Shown: positions 1 through 11,600 of the stretch, one piece after another
Position numbering within the stretch: position 1 is the first letter of the stretch
How the letters are laid out: every line of letters starts with the position of its first letter
Assembly: GCF_032854445.1 (NCBI RefSeq)
Contig: NC_088301.1
Span: 24,660,402 to 24,724,401, forward strand
Length of the DNA stretch: 64,000 nucleotides
Direction: 5' to 3'
Source of the DNA: Liolophura sinensis
Lineage: Eukaryota > Mollusca > Polyplacophora > Chitonida > Chitonidae
Translations under genes and position numbers: made by a program
Notes under the pieces: generated by a model
What the model was told of the DNA's origin: nothing
What the model saw: only the letters and a program-made list of their open reading frames with translations
Database searches by the model: none

Positions 1-929
1 CTCTTGATTATGGATGAAGTGTGTTATCAGCACACCTAGATTTTGCCTCAGGAGTGCAAAGGTGTAGTAGTGTGATAGGACGCCTCAAACGTGAAGGCCT
101 GCTCTATTAACATGGCCCAAGTTTATCATAATTAAACATGACCATCTTCTAGTCACTGCTGTAAACTATACTCAACATAGTGTGTCCGGAGTAAACTGCT
201 CTACTAAAATCTTGTCTTACTTCTGAAGTACCTTTTACAACAAAAATGAGATCAAACTTGCACTCTGAACCTCCAGCTAAAATATGACATACCTCTACAG
301 TTGGTAATTATGGATTACAAGCAAAAAAAATTCTTTCTGAACACATATTTATGCAGTGTGCATACGTACCCGTACATATCTATACAAATATTTACAAAAA
401 AATGATACCGTATAATACTATATATACTACTAAGACACTAAGCAATTTAGATACCCCGGTATGCGTGTTCCCAAGTGCTCTTTGACAAGTTAACTATAAA
501 GCCCTTTTAGTAACCAAAAAAGTGATACAAAATATGAAAAATATAAGTAATTGAATGTGGTATTTTAGTACCGTAATTTAAATGGATGATCAAACGTGTG
601 TACACGTTGCAATAAATGAAAGTAAGTGTTATGCATATATTTAATTTCGTGTAGTAAATTGTACTGATTTTTTTATTAATAATTTTTTTTTTCACATCAT
701 ACCACAAGTTTTTATCACCTACATGTATACATATAAAAGCTTGATTATTTACTTCACATATCAATAAACTTAGATCGCAAGCATACATCAAAATCATCGC
801 ATGTAACACCTGGGGTTAGTATTACTGTTAGTCCCAGTTTAATGTGCAGCAGGCCTATGTATTTTGACAGCAAATTTGAAGGTAAATTTATAAACACACA
901 TGAGCTGTGAACCTTGTCACGCGATTTAC
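1..929. other. Left-edge AT-rich DNA, probably intron 1 of the AGPAT5-like gene
   Basis: This stretch lies immediately 3' (minus strand) of the splice donor that ends the acyltransferase exon, so it is most likely that gene's first intron. No exon, repeat family or RNA gene is recognised here. Confidence 0.5.
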
Positions 930-1148
930 CTCAAGGCCTGTCATATTTTCCACAAAGAACAAAATAAAACGTTGGTACGAAGACCACAGGAAATCGTCCC
1001 CAATGAAGTAAATTTTAGTGGGAAGAACTGCGGTTAGCAGACGCCATGCCGACCACACCGTGATGTACGCCGGTGCCGAGCCCAACATCAAAAACTCTGG
1101 GACGAACCATCGCAGCGATTGCAGATGCACAACCACTGACAGCAACAT
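930..1148 (-). CDS. AGPAT5: 1-acylglycerol-3-phosphate acyltransferase 5-like, first coding exon (partial)
   Basis: The minus strand encodes 73 residues from ATG at 1148 to a clean donor (GTAAAT) at 929, ending in phase 0. The peptide begins MLLSVVVHLQSLRWFVPEF and continues with a hydrophobic segment (about residues 15-45, including APAYITVWSAWRLL) and the block FFVENMTG. This order closely follows my memory of the vertebrate AGPAT5 N-terminus (MLLSLVLHTYSMRYLLP..., then FFENYTG). AGPAT5 is a membrane-bound lysophosphatidic acid acyltransferase of mitochondria and ER that makes phosphatidic acid. The catalytic NHxxxxD box would lie in the next exon, outside this window. An in-frame ATG eight codons upstream (1172) is possible, but the start at 1148 matches the family. 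The gene is divergent to gene A with about 280 bp between starts. The assignment rests on recalled similarity. Confidence 0.85.
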
Positions 1149-1426
1149 TTTGTCGATGCAGACTGTTATCAAATACTTTCTGTGGACTGAAGACGCCCTG
1201 GATTATGCATTACTCTCACAACATCATGCAATTGTCTACAGCATGACTTTCACGTTAGACGCACATGTTCCAAAACGTCGCCATGTTTATGTGCGCATGC
1301 CGATGAGAGCTTTGCCCTCTTGACCTTGGCGTGACGTCACGCGATTGTTATGCCACCAGCGGCATGAATGCACGTCAGAGAGCCCGCTCTAACTGCCTGT
1401 CAAATGTAGACAACCAAACCGCCTAG
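1149..1426. promoter_or_regulatory. Bidirectional promoter between the AGPAT5-like gene and gene A, with a CRE
   Basis: The two start codons face away from each other across 278 bp. The interval contains a perfect CRE palindrome TGACGTCA at 1332-1339, flanked by further CpG (ACGCG), in an otherwise CpG-poor, AT-rich region. A shared CREB/ATF-responsive promoter is inferred. Transcription start sites cannot be seen. Confidence 0.5.
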
Positions 1427-4400
1427 ATGGCCCCTACATCGGATAACGGCAAAGGTTGGGGCAGATTTGGCGTTCACACCCGAAATGGTGAAAGGCAGGA
1501 GAGCACTGGAAATGGTGGACACGCCAAACCTGCCAATGCCCAAACAATTATAAAGAAACTTCACACTGCTGCCCTGACGAAGACTTTAGTTGGTGAAGAC
1601 CACAAGGTAAACAAATGTATCTTATGTTAAAAAAAAATAAAAACAAACAAAACAGAAATGATTAAATGCCATTTGTAGTTAATATTATTTATTAAATTTA
1701 CTAACACATGTTTAGAGCCCCCTGATTTTAAAGTAGGCCTGTATGTTTTGTTCTTGTTTAAGACTAAGTTATACGAGAAATTTAAACGATAGCATAGTAT
1801 GATCGTTTTGTAAATACACTCATTAAATTATCAAATGTAATAATCTGTGATTATGTAACTTCATACATCATAATATATATTTAATCGAGGCTTTATGTCA
1901 TATTTCTGAATCTATCTGAACGGCCCAGACGGCCCCTTGAACCGACGCCTATGGGCTTAGGTAAAGTGATTACGTATATATAGGCTAAGCTGCTTTACCA
2001 TCCCAATGAAAATATGCAGTATACTGTATTTAATTCTAATTCATCTCACCGGAAATTGCTTAAAAGGCTTCTTTGGCTTTCTGAAAGGCTGAGCCTTCGG
2101 AACCGAGGCGGCCCCGGGAACATCGTCTACATTGAATAAGAGTTCTCTCAGAAAGCAAATGTGCACCCTTCTGTACAAATGTGTTTGTGTCGTAGCTCGC
2201 AATGTATCACAGATATACAGACCGCTTCTGTGGTTAATGGTATCGCCTCGAAGTAGGGAGATCCTATATCAAACTCCGGTCGGGTCATACCAAAGACTTA
2301 AAACCAATACTTGTTACTGCCTCAAATGGTAAACTCAAAAATTAATCTGTTAATCTTAACACAAAGTCTTTTGTCTGAGTGATGCAAGAATGTATTCTGT
2401 TATTATAACCTAATACTCTGCTACATCCAACATAAGATCACGGTAGTCTAATAAAATCTTCTGTGTTGAATTAATATAACATATGTGTGTAATATTTAAC
2501 AGAGCAATCTGCTGCAGTAGCAGAATACATTCTAGCATCACTCAGACAACAGGCTTTCTGTTAAAATTTTATTAATTTTTTGAGTGCAACACATCTTGTA
2601 TATTTTCTGTATACACAAAAGCCCTGTGTGCACAGGCACAGGCCCTCGTAGCGATCTCAGTCTGGTCATATTACCATATGTGTACATTTTGTATATGTAG
2701 AAATACAAGGTCATTGTGCTGCTTTAGCACTATGCTGTCCCCTTGGCCACAGAATTTGACCCAATGGTTTAAACCCCCACCCCCATATAACTAACTTGTA
2801 GCTATTAAGCCTTCATGCCTCTCAACTCTCACGTTTTTTACGTTAACGAGTCTCACGTTACTGACGTGTCATTTTTCATTAAAATTAAAAATCACATTCT
2901 CACAGCCAATGTATTAAATTTCATTTTGGGGGGTGTGCGTGAGGGGGGTGGCGGGGGAGGGGATTTTTTTGACTTTTATATTTGTTTTTGTTTTGTTTTT
3001 CCACAAAAATGTTTCATAATGTTGAAATAACGACGTATATACTAGCTTGCTTCGCAAAGTACAGTTCAAAATACACAAAACCATTTTTTGTCTGAGTGGA
3101 TAGCTCTGCTATCGCAGAGTATCGGCACGCGAATTAATTCATACTTCTTTGTTATCAGCCCGTGCCGGAGTCTAATGAGCCGGAGACAGAGTCGGAAACT
3201 CCTCATCTCAAAGTCGCCTGGAATGCAGCGGTGAAGCCCATCTCTGTCGCCAAAATAGCGCCACAACGTGAGTTTAAGGATTCCTAACGTATTTATTTTA
3301 TAATATGGAAAATATACATACAGCGAGGCGATCAAGCTGTGTGACCAGCTTACATAGCGATCCACGACTTGCCTGTGGAAAGACATGTATGGACAAGGAG
3401 ATGTTTCAGCATGCATTAAATAGTTACGTATCTCCGAGCAAAGAGATTTTTTTGGTATTCAGTATTTCAGCATCAGCTTAAATTTATGCCATTTTCAAAA
3501 TAACAATATTCTGGCAAAATAATAATAGGTATCGTCAAAAATTAGATTAAAGTGTAGATTGCAAATTAAAAACAAAATTGCAAACTGATAATTAAAAGAC
3601 AAAAAAAAAATAATTCTACGTAGATGAAGGTTTGATGTCGTTTATAATATATGGTCAACATATACGAACAAACGACCTTTTTATATGTCTATTATCCTGG
3701 TTGCACATACCGGAAAACACAAATACAGGCCTATATCCATTTATATAGCCATGTTCGTTTTGCTTTCCCTGATGTACTTTTTCTCGCGCAATCAGTGCGA
3801 ATCCGATGGGAGCAAGCTCAGTCCACCATTATTCGCTTACATTTCTGAAATACGGTAACTAATACCCAGATCTAAAGTTGCCGACCAAATGCTAGTGCTC
3901 CAAGTTCTATGGATGTGACCGCCTTGTGTAAGTAGAACATCAATTCCTGAGTAAACGGAGTTAAACACCAACCAATCAATCGACCAGTCGATACATTTAG
4001 TTGTCATTAACTCCCCTGTCATTTCTGGTCCACCAGTTGATATGGACAGCGCACTGGTCAACATGAATCGGGAGCAGACGTCTTCTGAACCGTCCAAGTC
4101 AAGCCAGGTGCCACCGTCAGGGGATCAGTTGCCTCGGACATGGGACCAGGTCCCACCGACATGGTTACAGGAACTGACGGAGGAACATATTGAAGCCTTT
4201 AAACAGGTATGTCAGTTTGACGTATGTATATCTATGCTTGGGGTTTAGCGTCGTACTTAACCATATTTTAGGTGCGCATATATTGTCTTATACTGAAGTC
4301 ATGCCGTCAAAGTGCTGTCGCCATTGAAGTGTCATGCCGAAGACACAAGACGTGAGACCCCCACCTAGTCACATTATACTGATATAGGGCCAACTAGCCT

Positions 4401-7400
4401 TGCTCTCAGTGCTGAGCGCCGAACGAGGCAGCAGCATGGACCATTTTTAAAGTCTTTGGTATGACCCGAACCTGGTTTGGGTTTCCTGACTTTCAGACGG
4501 ACGCTCTAACCATTAGGTTACAGAAGCGGTCCAGTTTTACGTACAAAACCAACTTGCATTGGAAACAACCAACTGTGAAACGAAAAGCTAACAAGAACAA
4601 AGAAAAAACTGTATAAACGTTCAACCTTTTTTTTTCTACATTTCTGAATATACTAATTACTAACTATATATACAATTACTGTTATATTTGACAGTCGATG
4701 ACGTCATGTGTACATTTTTGTGAAGATTTGAACTAGAGATCTCTGGGTTTGGAGTCCTCGCTTTTTTTTTTTTTTTTTTTTTTTGAAAATATATTTATTC
4801 ACCGGAGTTCAGGACGTATAATGATTACTGCATCGTTCACGCTTCTACCACTAGACTAAAGGGAAATTCTCTTCAGCCTGGAAGTAGATAACGCTTATGA
4901 AATACCACTCTATTACAGCCAGTCCTGAAATTTTCTCCCCACCTTCGCTGTTCGTGGGGCCTTGGTTACAATAAGCAGTCACTCGTGTGACCCGGCATGT
5001 GTGAATATAACTTATATGTTATGCATATCTGTACGTCACTTGTGGGTAAGTTCATCAAGGGGGCCTCCGTGACCAAGGTGGTGTTCATGCCAGGAGCCTC
5101 TCCATCAATGCAGCTTCCTCTTCGGCCGTACGTGAGACGGTCTGGTACCAGCCTGCTGATGGTCGTAGGTTTCCTACGGGCTCAACCCTGTTTCCTCCCA
5201 CTATAATGCTGGCCGTCGTCGTACAAGTGCAATATTCATGAATACGGCGTAAAACATCAGTCATATAAATAAATAAGTTCTTCAGTGCTTTGCAAAAGCC
5301 GGTGGTTTACGCCGGGCATACCGGTTTCCTCCACCCATACATCGTGCATACATCGTGCACACATCGTGCAAGTGCAACATTCTTGATTATAAAGTTATAC
5401 AAGGCACACTCAAATAAATAAATAAATCGGACGTGAATAGTTGAAAAGAAGGAGTAAAATTTCATTACAAAAAATGGATCTTGCTTCCACGGACTATTTT
5501 TTTAATTCAAATCGACTAGAAACATTAAAACATTATAGAGTTCTCGAATATTTGACGTATTTCAGATCTAGCGAAAACCATCCTCGATGCTATACATTCC
5601 ATGCACCGCCTGATCGTCTTCATGTTTTTAGATTTTTGACCTGCTTGATAAAGACCACGGTGGGTTCATTGATGTGGATGAGTTGAATGAAGGCTTGAAG
5701 CGTGTTGACAGCCAGGTGACCAGAGAGGAAGTGGAAACTATTCTAAAGCAGGGCGACATAGACAAGAGCGGCGGGATCACCTTTGATGAGTTCCTGTATC
5801 TGATGAGCCACGTGGATAAGGAAGAACAAAGTAAGTGTGGAATGTGAAGAACAACGAAACCTAGCGCAGTAGGTTTCTCCAGCCCTCTAACAAGGGAAGT
5901 AAATCTTGTATCTCACAAAACACCAGTGCCTTCCACCTGCTTCAATAACAATATAACTGATTTCAGTACAAACACCAGTAATCATGACATAGCTGACTAT
6001 GTTATTCAAATACTTAAAGAACACTGCTGTTTTACGAGTTGCAAGATTTGCTTCCCTTTGTCGAGAGCTGGTGAACCCCATTGAAGAGTATAGATACGAT
6101 TGCCCCATATGTAGAAGATTTTGTGTCTGCTTGCACCCAGGTCCCTCGTTATATGAATGGCCAATATTAAATAAATATAGGAGGCCATATAACTTAAAAG
6201 ACAGGATGTCAAAAATTTTACCCACCAGCGGACAGCCATGAAGACCGACTGTTTTTTAAAGAGCAGTTAAATTTGCAGTTAAATACAGGAGCCGTATTTG
6301 AGAGAATATCCAAATGTTAAATGTGATGGAGGGTACAGGTGGATTTAATCAAATAAGTCAGTATACGGTCAGTTCTGTCTCATGAGCTGTAGTTCAAGGT
6401 TTCTGTCTTGAGTCTAGTTATACCTCAGTCAGTGACTTTGTTACTTACCTCGCTGTACGCTCAACACTTGGGGAACAGGCGAAACTTACTAGTCGGCCCA
6501 GTGTCAGTCTATCCGATAACTGTGTGAGACGTCAAGTCTGCATTTATATTGTCCTCGGTATATAGCGTTCCAGAGAGGAAGTACTCTAAATAGGCTTCAT
6601 GATAGTGCTTAAAAAGACGCTAAAACCACGAGCAAGCAAAGTGTCTATGGTCAGCCATTCGGAGCTATAATTAACAGACATTGTGGCATGTTGAGATGAA
6701 TGAATGATTAGTAGCCTGGCGCCACATCGAAAATTTCCGCCATATTACTGTAGCGAGCCGTATGTTGGAAGAACATGAAGGTATAAATACTGGTGATGAA
6801 AGATGAAGACATGTTTTCCTCACAAAGAGAAGCACATTAAACGACAACTTGCGACAAAAGAAGAGCACTAATAAAGGAAGAGTCCAAAAGTCAGAATGCT
6901 TAGTAAACCGAATGAAACAAATTGTAGCTTGTGCGGAATGTGTCGTTCTTAATTGTGTGATATACGAGAATATGCGAACAGACGCGTCCACGGGTTATAG
7001 AAATAGCTCGTGCCTCACTGGTTAAAACTGATAACATGGCGGCGCTTTCGACTGTCTTTTCTTCCTTCGATTTGCATTATCTCGGGTATGCAACATCACA
7101 GAAATAAAAAGATGTACTTTTTAAACCTCATGTGAGATACTTTGTTGCTGCATATATACATTTGGTTCAGTATTATCTTTTCTTTTAAGCTAACTGCAAG
7201 GACAGCTTTGACAGCTGATGTACTTTAGAGGGGAAAGGTTCCTTCAGTGTGCACCATACACTGGTGGGAAAATTGCAAATTAGTAATTACGCAAGTATCT
7301 TTGCTGAACGCCTTCTGTATGTGGTTCCCCGTCTACGTTGACCCATATACGACATTTTCCCTTTTTCTTAACTTTTGTAACTTTTTCTTGGGTTTCCACA

Positions 7401-8556
7401 TGGCTGTTCTCCTGGGTGGAAACGGTTCTCACCTGGGTGGAAACGGTTTTCACCTGGGTTGAAACGTTTTCACTCAGGTGGAAACCTTTTCACCAGGTGG
7501 AAATTCGCGTGATGCAAGAAGCCTCGTTCTCGTTTCCGTGGGCAGAATGATGATGAAATACAACACGTAAAAACTTCAGCATATCCATGAGTGCGGCGTA
7601 AAACAACAATGGAATGTAGATAAATAAACGAAATTATCTGCTATCTGTCATCACAAGATGTACCCGATGAACACGATTTTCCGCCATATTTGGACCAGAA
7701 CGAGGCATTTGGTATCACGTTAGTTTCCACCTGGATGAAAAGGTTTTCACCTGGGTGAAAACCTCCAACTGGAAACCTAAGAAAAAGTTACAAAAGTTAG
7801 AAAAAAGGAAAATGTCGTATATGAGCCACCTTACCCGTCGGATCTCTGGAGTGGAAAGTCTATGACTCCAACGTCTCAGCACTCTCGGCAAACTTAGTGT
7901 GAAAGGCAGTTTACTTAAAGCTCTCCATCACTTGTAGGTTTGGTGAGCAAAATAGTTCGACATGGTTTAATGGATACACTAAACGCCTGATTTTTGTCTT
8001 GATATACGTGGTATATGATGTGGTTAAACATGTATAACTGCGAAAAGGTTTACCAGCTTTCTTCTTGAGGCACAAAAATTTTCGGAAGGCTGTAGAGGTC
8101 AGTCCGGACATTAAGTAGCCTGCTGTGGTGACGTCATCGGTGATATCTGTCAAAACTTTGTTGAGGGAGAGCGCTAAACTGGCCTCATGTTTCCAGTATG
8201 TTAATTAATGAGGTCATTTTCGAATATTTCTGACCATTGACAAGAAGAAATATAAAGAAATCTAGAAGTTTTTATCATTTTTTTATGGCATACCTTCTTC
8301 ATGTTCCTTAAAACCATACTCTTCATTTTATAGTACCTTTTAATGTATCCTTTAAAAACACAGCTGTGTTCTCGATGGGCACTGTGTCCCAAACATGTGT
8401 TCCGTGTGGCTATTAGCACAGCATTGCTAATGATGCTGTACTTAAATGTTTGAAAGATATTTTAAAGTTATTGTTTAAGAACTATAATGATATTTTTCAG
8501 GTTAGCGTATAAAAATTATATTTAATGTGATCGTCGAAGTTTAAATGTTGTTGTTG

Positions 8557-8621
<65 letters not shown>

Positions 8622-11600
8622 TCATAGCTGGTATTAAAGTTGTCTGTTTCTTCCTATTTTAGGATGTTACCATTTTCATGATTTCCTTGTTCTAATATGT
8701 TCTCACCGCGATATGGATGGAAAATGGCCAATGTTGTGGGATTAAATGTTACCTTATTCATTGATTCATTCATGCATTATATGGTATACCTTAAGTCTGA
8801 ATATATATTTTCTGTCTTCAACAGGTTCAATTAGCTCCGACGAGTCGAAAAAAAACCCCAAGCTAGCGTCGTTAACGAAACGCGTGTGCTTGTTCTACTC
8901 GGCGATCAACCGTTTTGCCAAAGAGAAGCCACCGCCGACATACCACTTACCTCATGTTCTGAAGCACTACACTGCCGGCGCTCGCCTGGAGGGCCTCACC
9001 AGTCGACAGCTCAACCAGAATTTAGAGATGCTGGCAGGTTCTATAGATGAGAAGGACAAAGATTCTCCGTATTCCAAACCGTTGAACATGCCCCCTGAAA
9101 CAACAAAAAGGCGCTCGAAAAAAGAGGGTCGTGCCAAACGCAAGGAGGCTTGGTTGGCGAGGGAACCAGTGGTTGTACCAGATGGGATCTCCCGACCAAG
9201 TGCAATTGGCCATCAGAGCAGTAAAAAAACGGATACCAAAAGGCGCAAAGAGGGAAACAGAGTCATAGGCGCTGCACAGCCGGGACATGGCACATCGGTA
9301 CACATATTTTTTTCTTTCTTTTTTGTTTTTTTTTTCAAAAAAACAGAAACGTTCATTGGCATCATCCGAATGGAATAGAGCCCCTTTCTCTATCAATCTC
9401 ACTGTACATGCAGTGCAATCATACACCAACAAGTGGATTTTTCCATACAAATAAAGGCTGCGCTATTATGTGGCTATACATTTGGCATATAAATAATAAT
9501 AAAAGTATCATAACGAACCCATGTATGTTAGAAAAGGTATAGTTATTTTGTATTGACTTTTTCCAGAAAATAATAGCTTTTTTATCCTTTTTTTGTGGAT
9601 GAGATGATGCAATAAAGTGTTCAAAGAGAAGACCGCTTATGGTAAAACTATATATGTCTTAAATGACACTGAGTGAACTGTGACTAAAAACATTTTTGTT
9701 TTCGTAGATTTTTTAAAATCTTTCTAAACATAGACAAAATCTTTGGAACTTCATATTTTTCATCACGATTTGCATTTTGCAAGGTCCCACAATGTTTAAA
9801 TCTTATCCAATGAAAAGCGACCAATCTTTTTGAATATTTTGCGGTGACATGTAGTGCTTAAGTACTCTTTGTAAGATGTTAAGTGCGGTATTTTACTTCA
9901 CGTCAAATATATAGTGAAATATGATAGTTTTACTAAATGTGTTTTATTCTGTTTAAAAATGGTGGGAAATTATTTAATATACAACATGTCGATATCATAT
10001 TTAGTTTCTGGTAAAGACATCTTAAAGATGTAGTAATTTTTAAATATTTACAATTATTGATGTGTTTTTTTTTTAGGCTGGCGTTGACAAGAAACCGAAA
10101 ACAGGTAAAAGTGTCTGTGGTTTTTTTAATACCCGTCACTCGATTTATTTATTTATTTATTTATTTATTTATGTCTCAACCTATATTTCTGTTGATACGT
10201 ATACATTAGCTTTTTCTAAACTATGCACATCATATTTTTATTTATTTATTTATTGATTTGATTGGTGTTTTACGTCGTACTCAAGAATATTTCACTTATA
10301 CGACAGCGGCCAGTATTATGGTAGGTGGAAACCGGGCAGAGCCCGGGGAAACTCACGACCATCCGCAAGTTGCTGCATCGCTCGATTGTATAAACTATAA
10401 ATTATAGGACACACCTGCACCGAGCAAGTGCTTGGTCTTAAGATTTACATCTTTATTGTAATGCTGTCTTTTACCTACTCTTGAATTGAAATAAAAATCT
10501 CAGTAGTCAGTAACAAATATGACATTAATTCCATGCTTAGCGTTAAATTCTGCTTCACGCTATTCTCATGGATGCATTTGCAACTTTATTCTTTTTGGTA
10601 AATCTTCATCCGCATGCTTCCCGCCCACCATAATGCTGGCCGCCGTCGTATAAGTGAAATATTCTTGAGTACGGCGTAAAACACCAATCCAAAAAAAAAA
10701 AAAAAAAAATCATCCGCATGCCTCTCTTGTCCCAGATGTGAGTGAGGATGACGTCATCATCAGCATGCAGGTCCCCGATCAGGGACAGGAGATCTCCCCT
10801 GGTGAGGAACTAAAGGCCGCCAACCAAGGTAAGAATGACAGGTTGATTTTTAGGCACGTGCAGATATTTGGCACGAGGGTATACCATTGGTTCATTGCCT
10901 TCAGTATTGAGTATCGCCTTCAATAGCGCATCTGGCATGCTGAAAGCGCTTGGGCCAAAAGATAAAAAAAGCTTTACGCCAGGGCCAAAATTGGCCTATT
11001 GGTATTGCTGAGGCGATTGGCTGCAGACCATCCGTCCGCCCGTCCGCCTGTACGGTTTGCCTTTACCAAACTTACCAAATACTGCATGGAGGCATTAGGA
11101 CCTGGTCACTTGTATCAAGGTCATATGGGGTTATGAAAGTTAAATTTTGTTAGAGACCTTTAAATACGATGTTTTTTTGTTTGTTTTTTTTTTTGTTTTT
11201 TTTTAACCTTTAAGCAATTTCAGTAAACCTTGTACTGTATGTGTACCTAGTTATCTTGAAGATCCAAACTGATTTTCTATGACCGTGACTCTTTTTTCCA
11301 TCAACTTATACTTAAAAAACCATCTCTATAGAGTAAACGACAGGGCAAGGGTTATTTAAATCCTCTGTTTACTCTAACGAAACGGCGCCTAAATAAACCG
11401 ATTTTTGTTCTGGAACCTATACATGTGTTGATGGTACTGAAGGTTGTTTGTTTTTAGAAAGACAAAAAAAAAAATCAACACTGTTTGTTAAATCCAGTTA
11501 CATTTTTCGGCAGGGCTAGCATCACACGTCTGAATTTTCAACTACAATGCATATGCAAGCAAAAGAGACTATACATGTTAAATTCTGCCATATCTCCCTG

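Larger units (their letters stand above)
5831..8824. other. Intron 4 of gene A
   Basis: This three-kilobase intron has consensus GT and AG ends. It holds the foldback element at 7337-7830 and a trinucleotide microsatellite at 8547-8620. About 65 bp at 6992-7055 recur in inverted orientation near 27600-27665 and are a dispersed repeat of unknown type. No exon is seen. Confidence 0.6.

Noticed and set aside
1018-1323. 101-codon plus-strand frame
   Set aside because: It overlaps the AGPAT5-like exon on the other strand, which has recognisable protein sequence and a splice donor.
9022-9450. 142-codon minus-strand frame
   Set aside because: It is a shadow of exon 5 of gene A, whose plus-strand frame has matching splice sites and phases.
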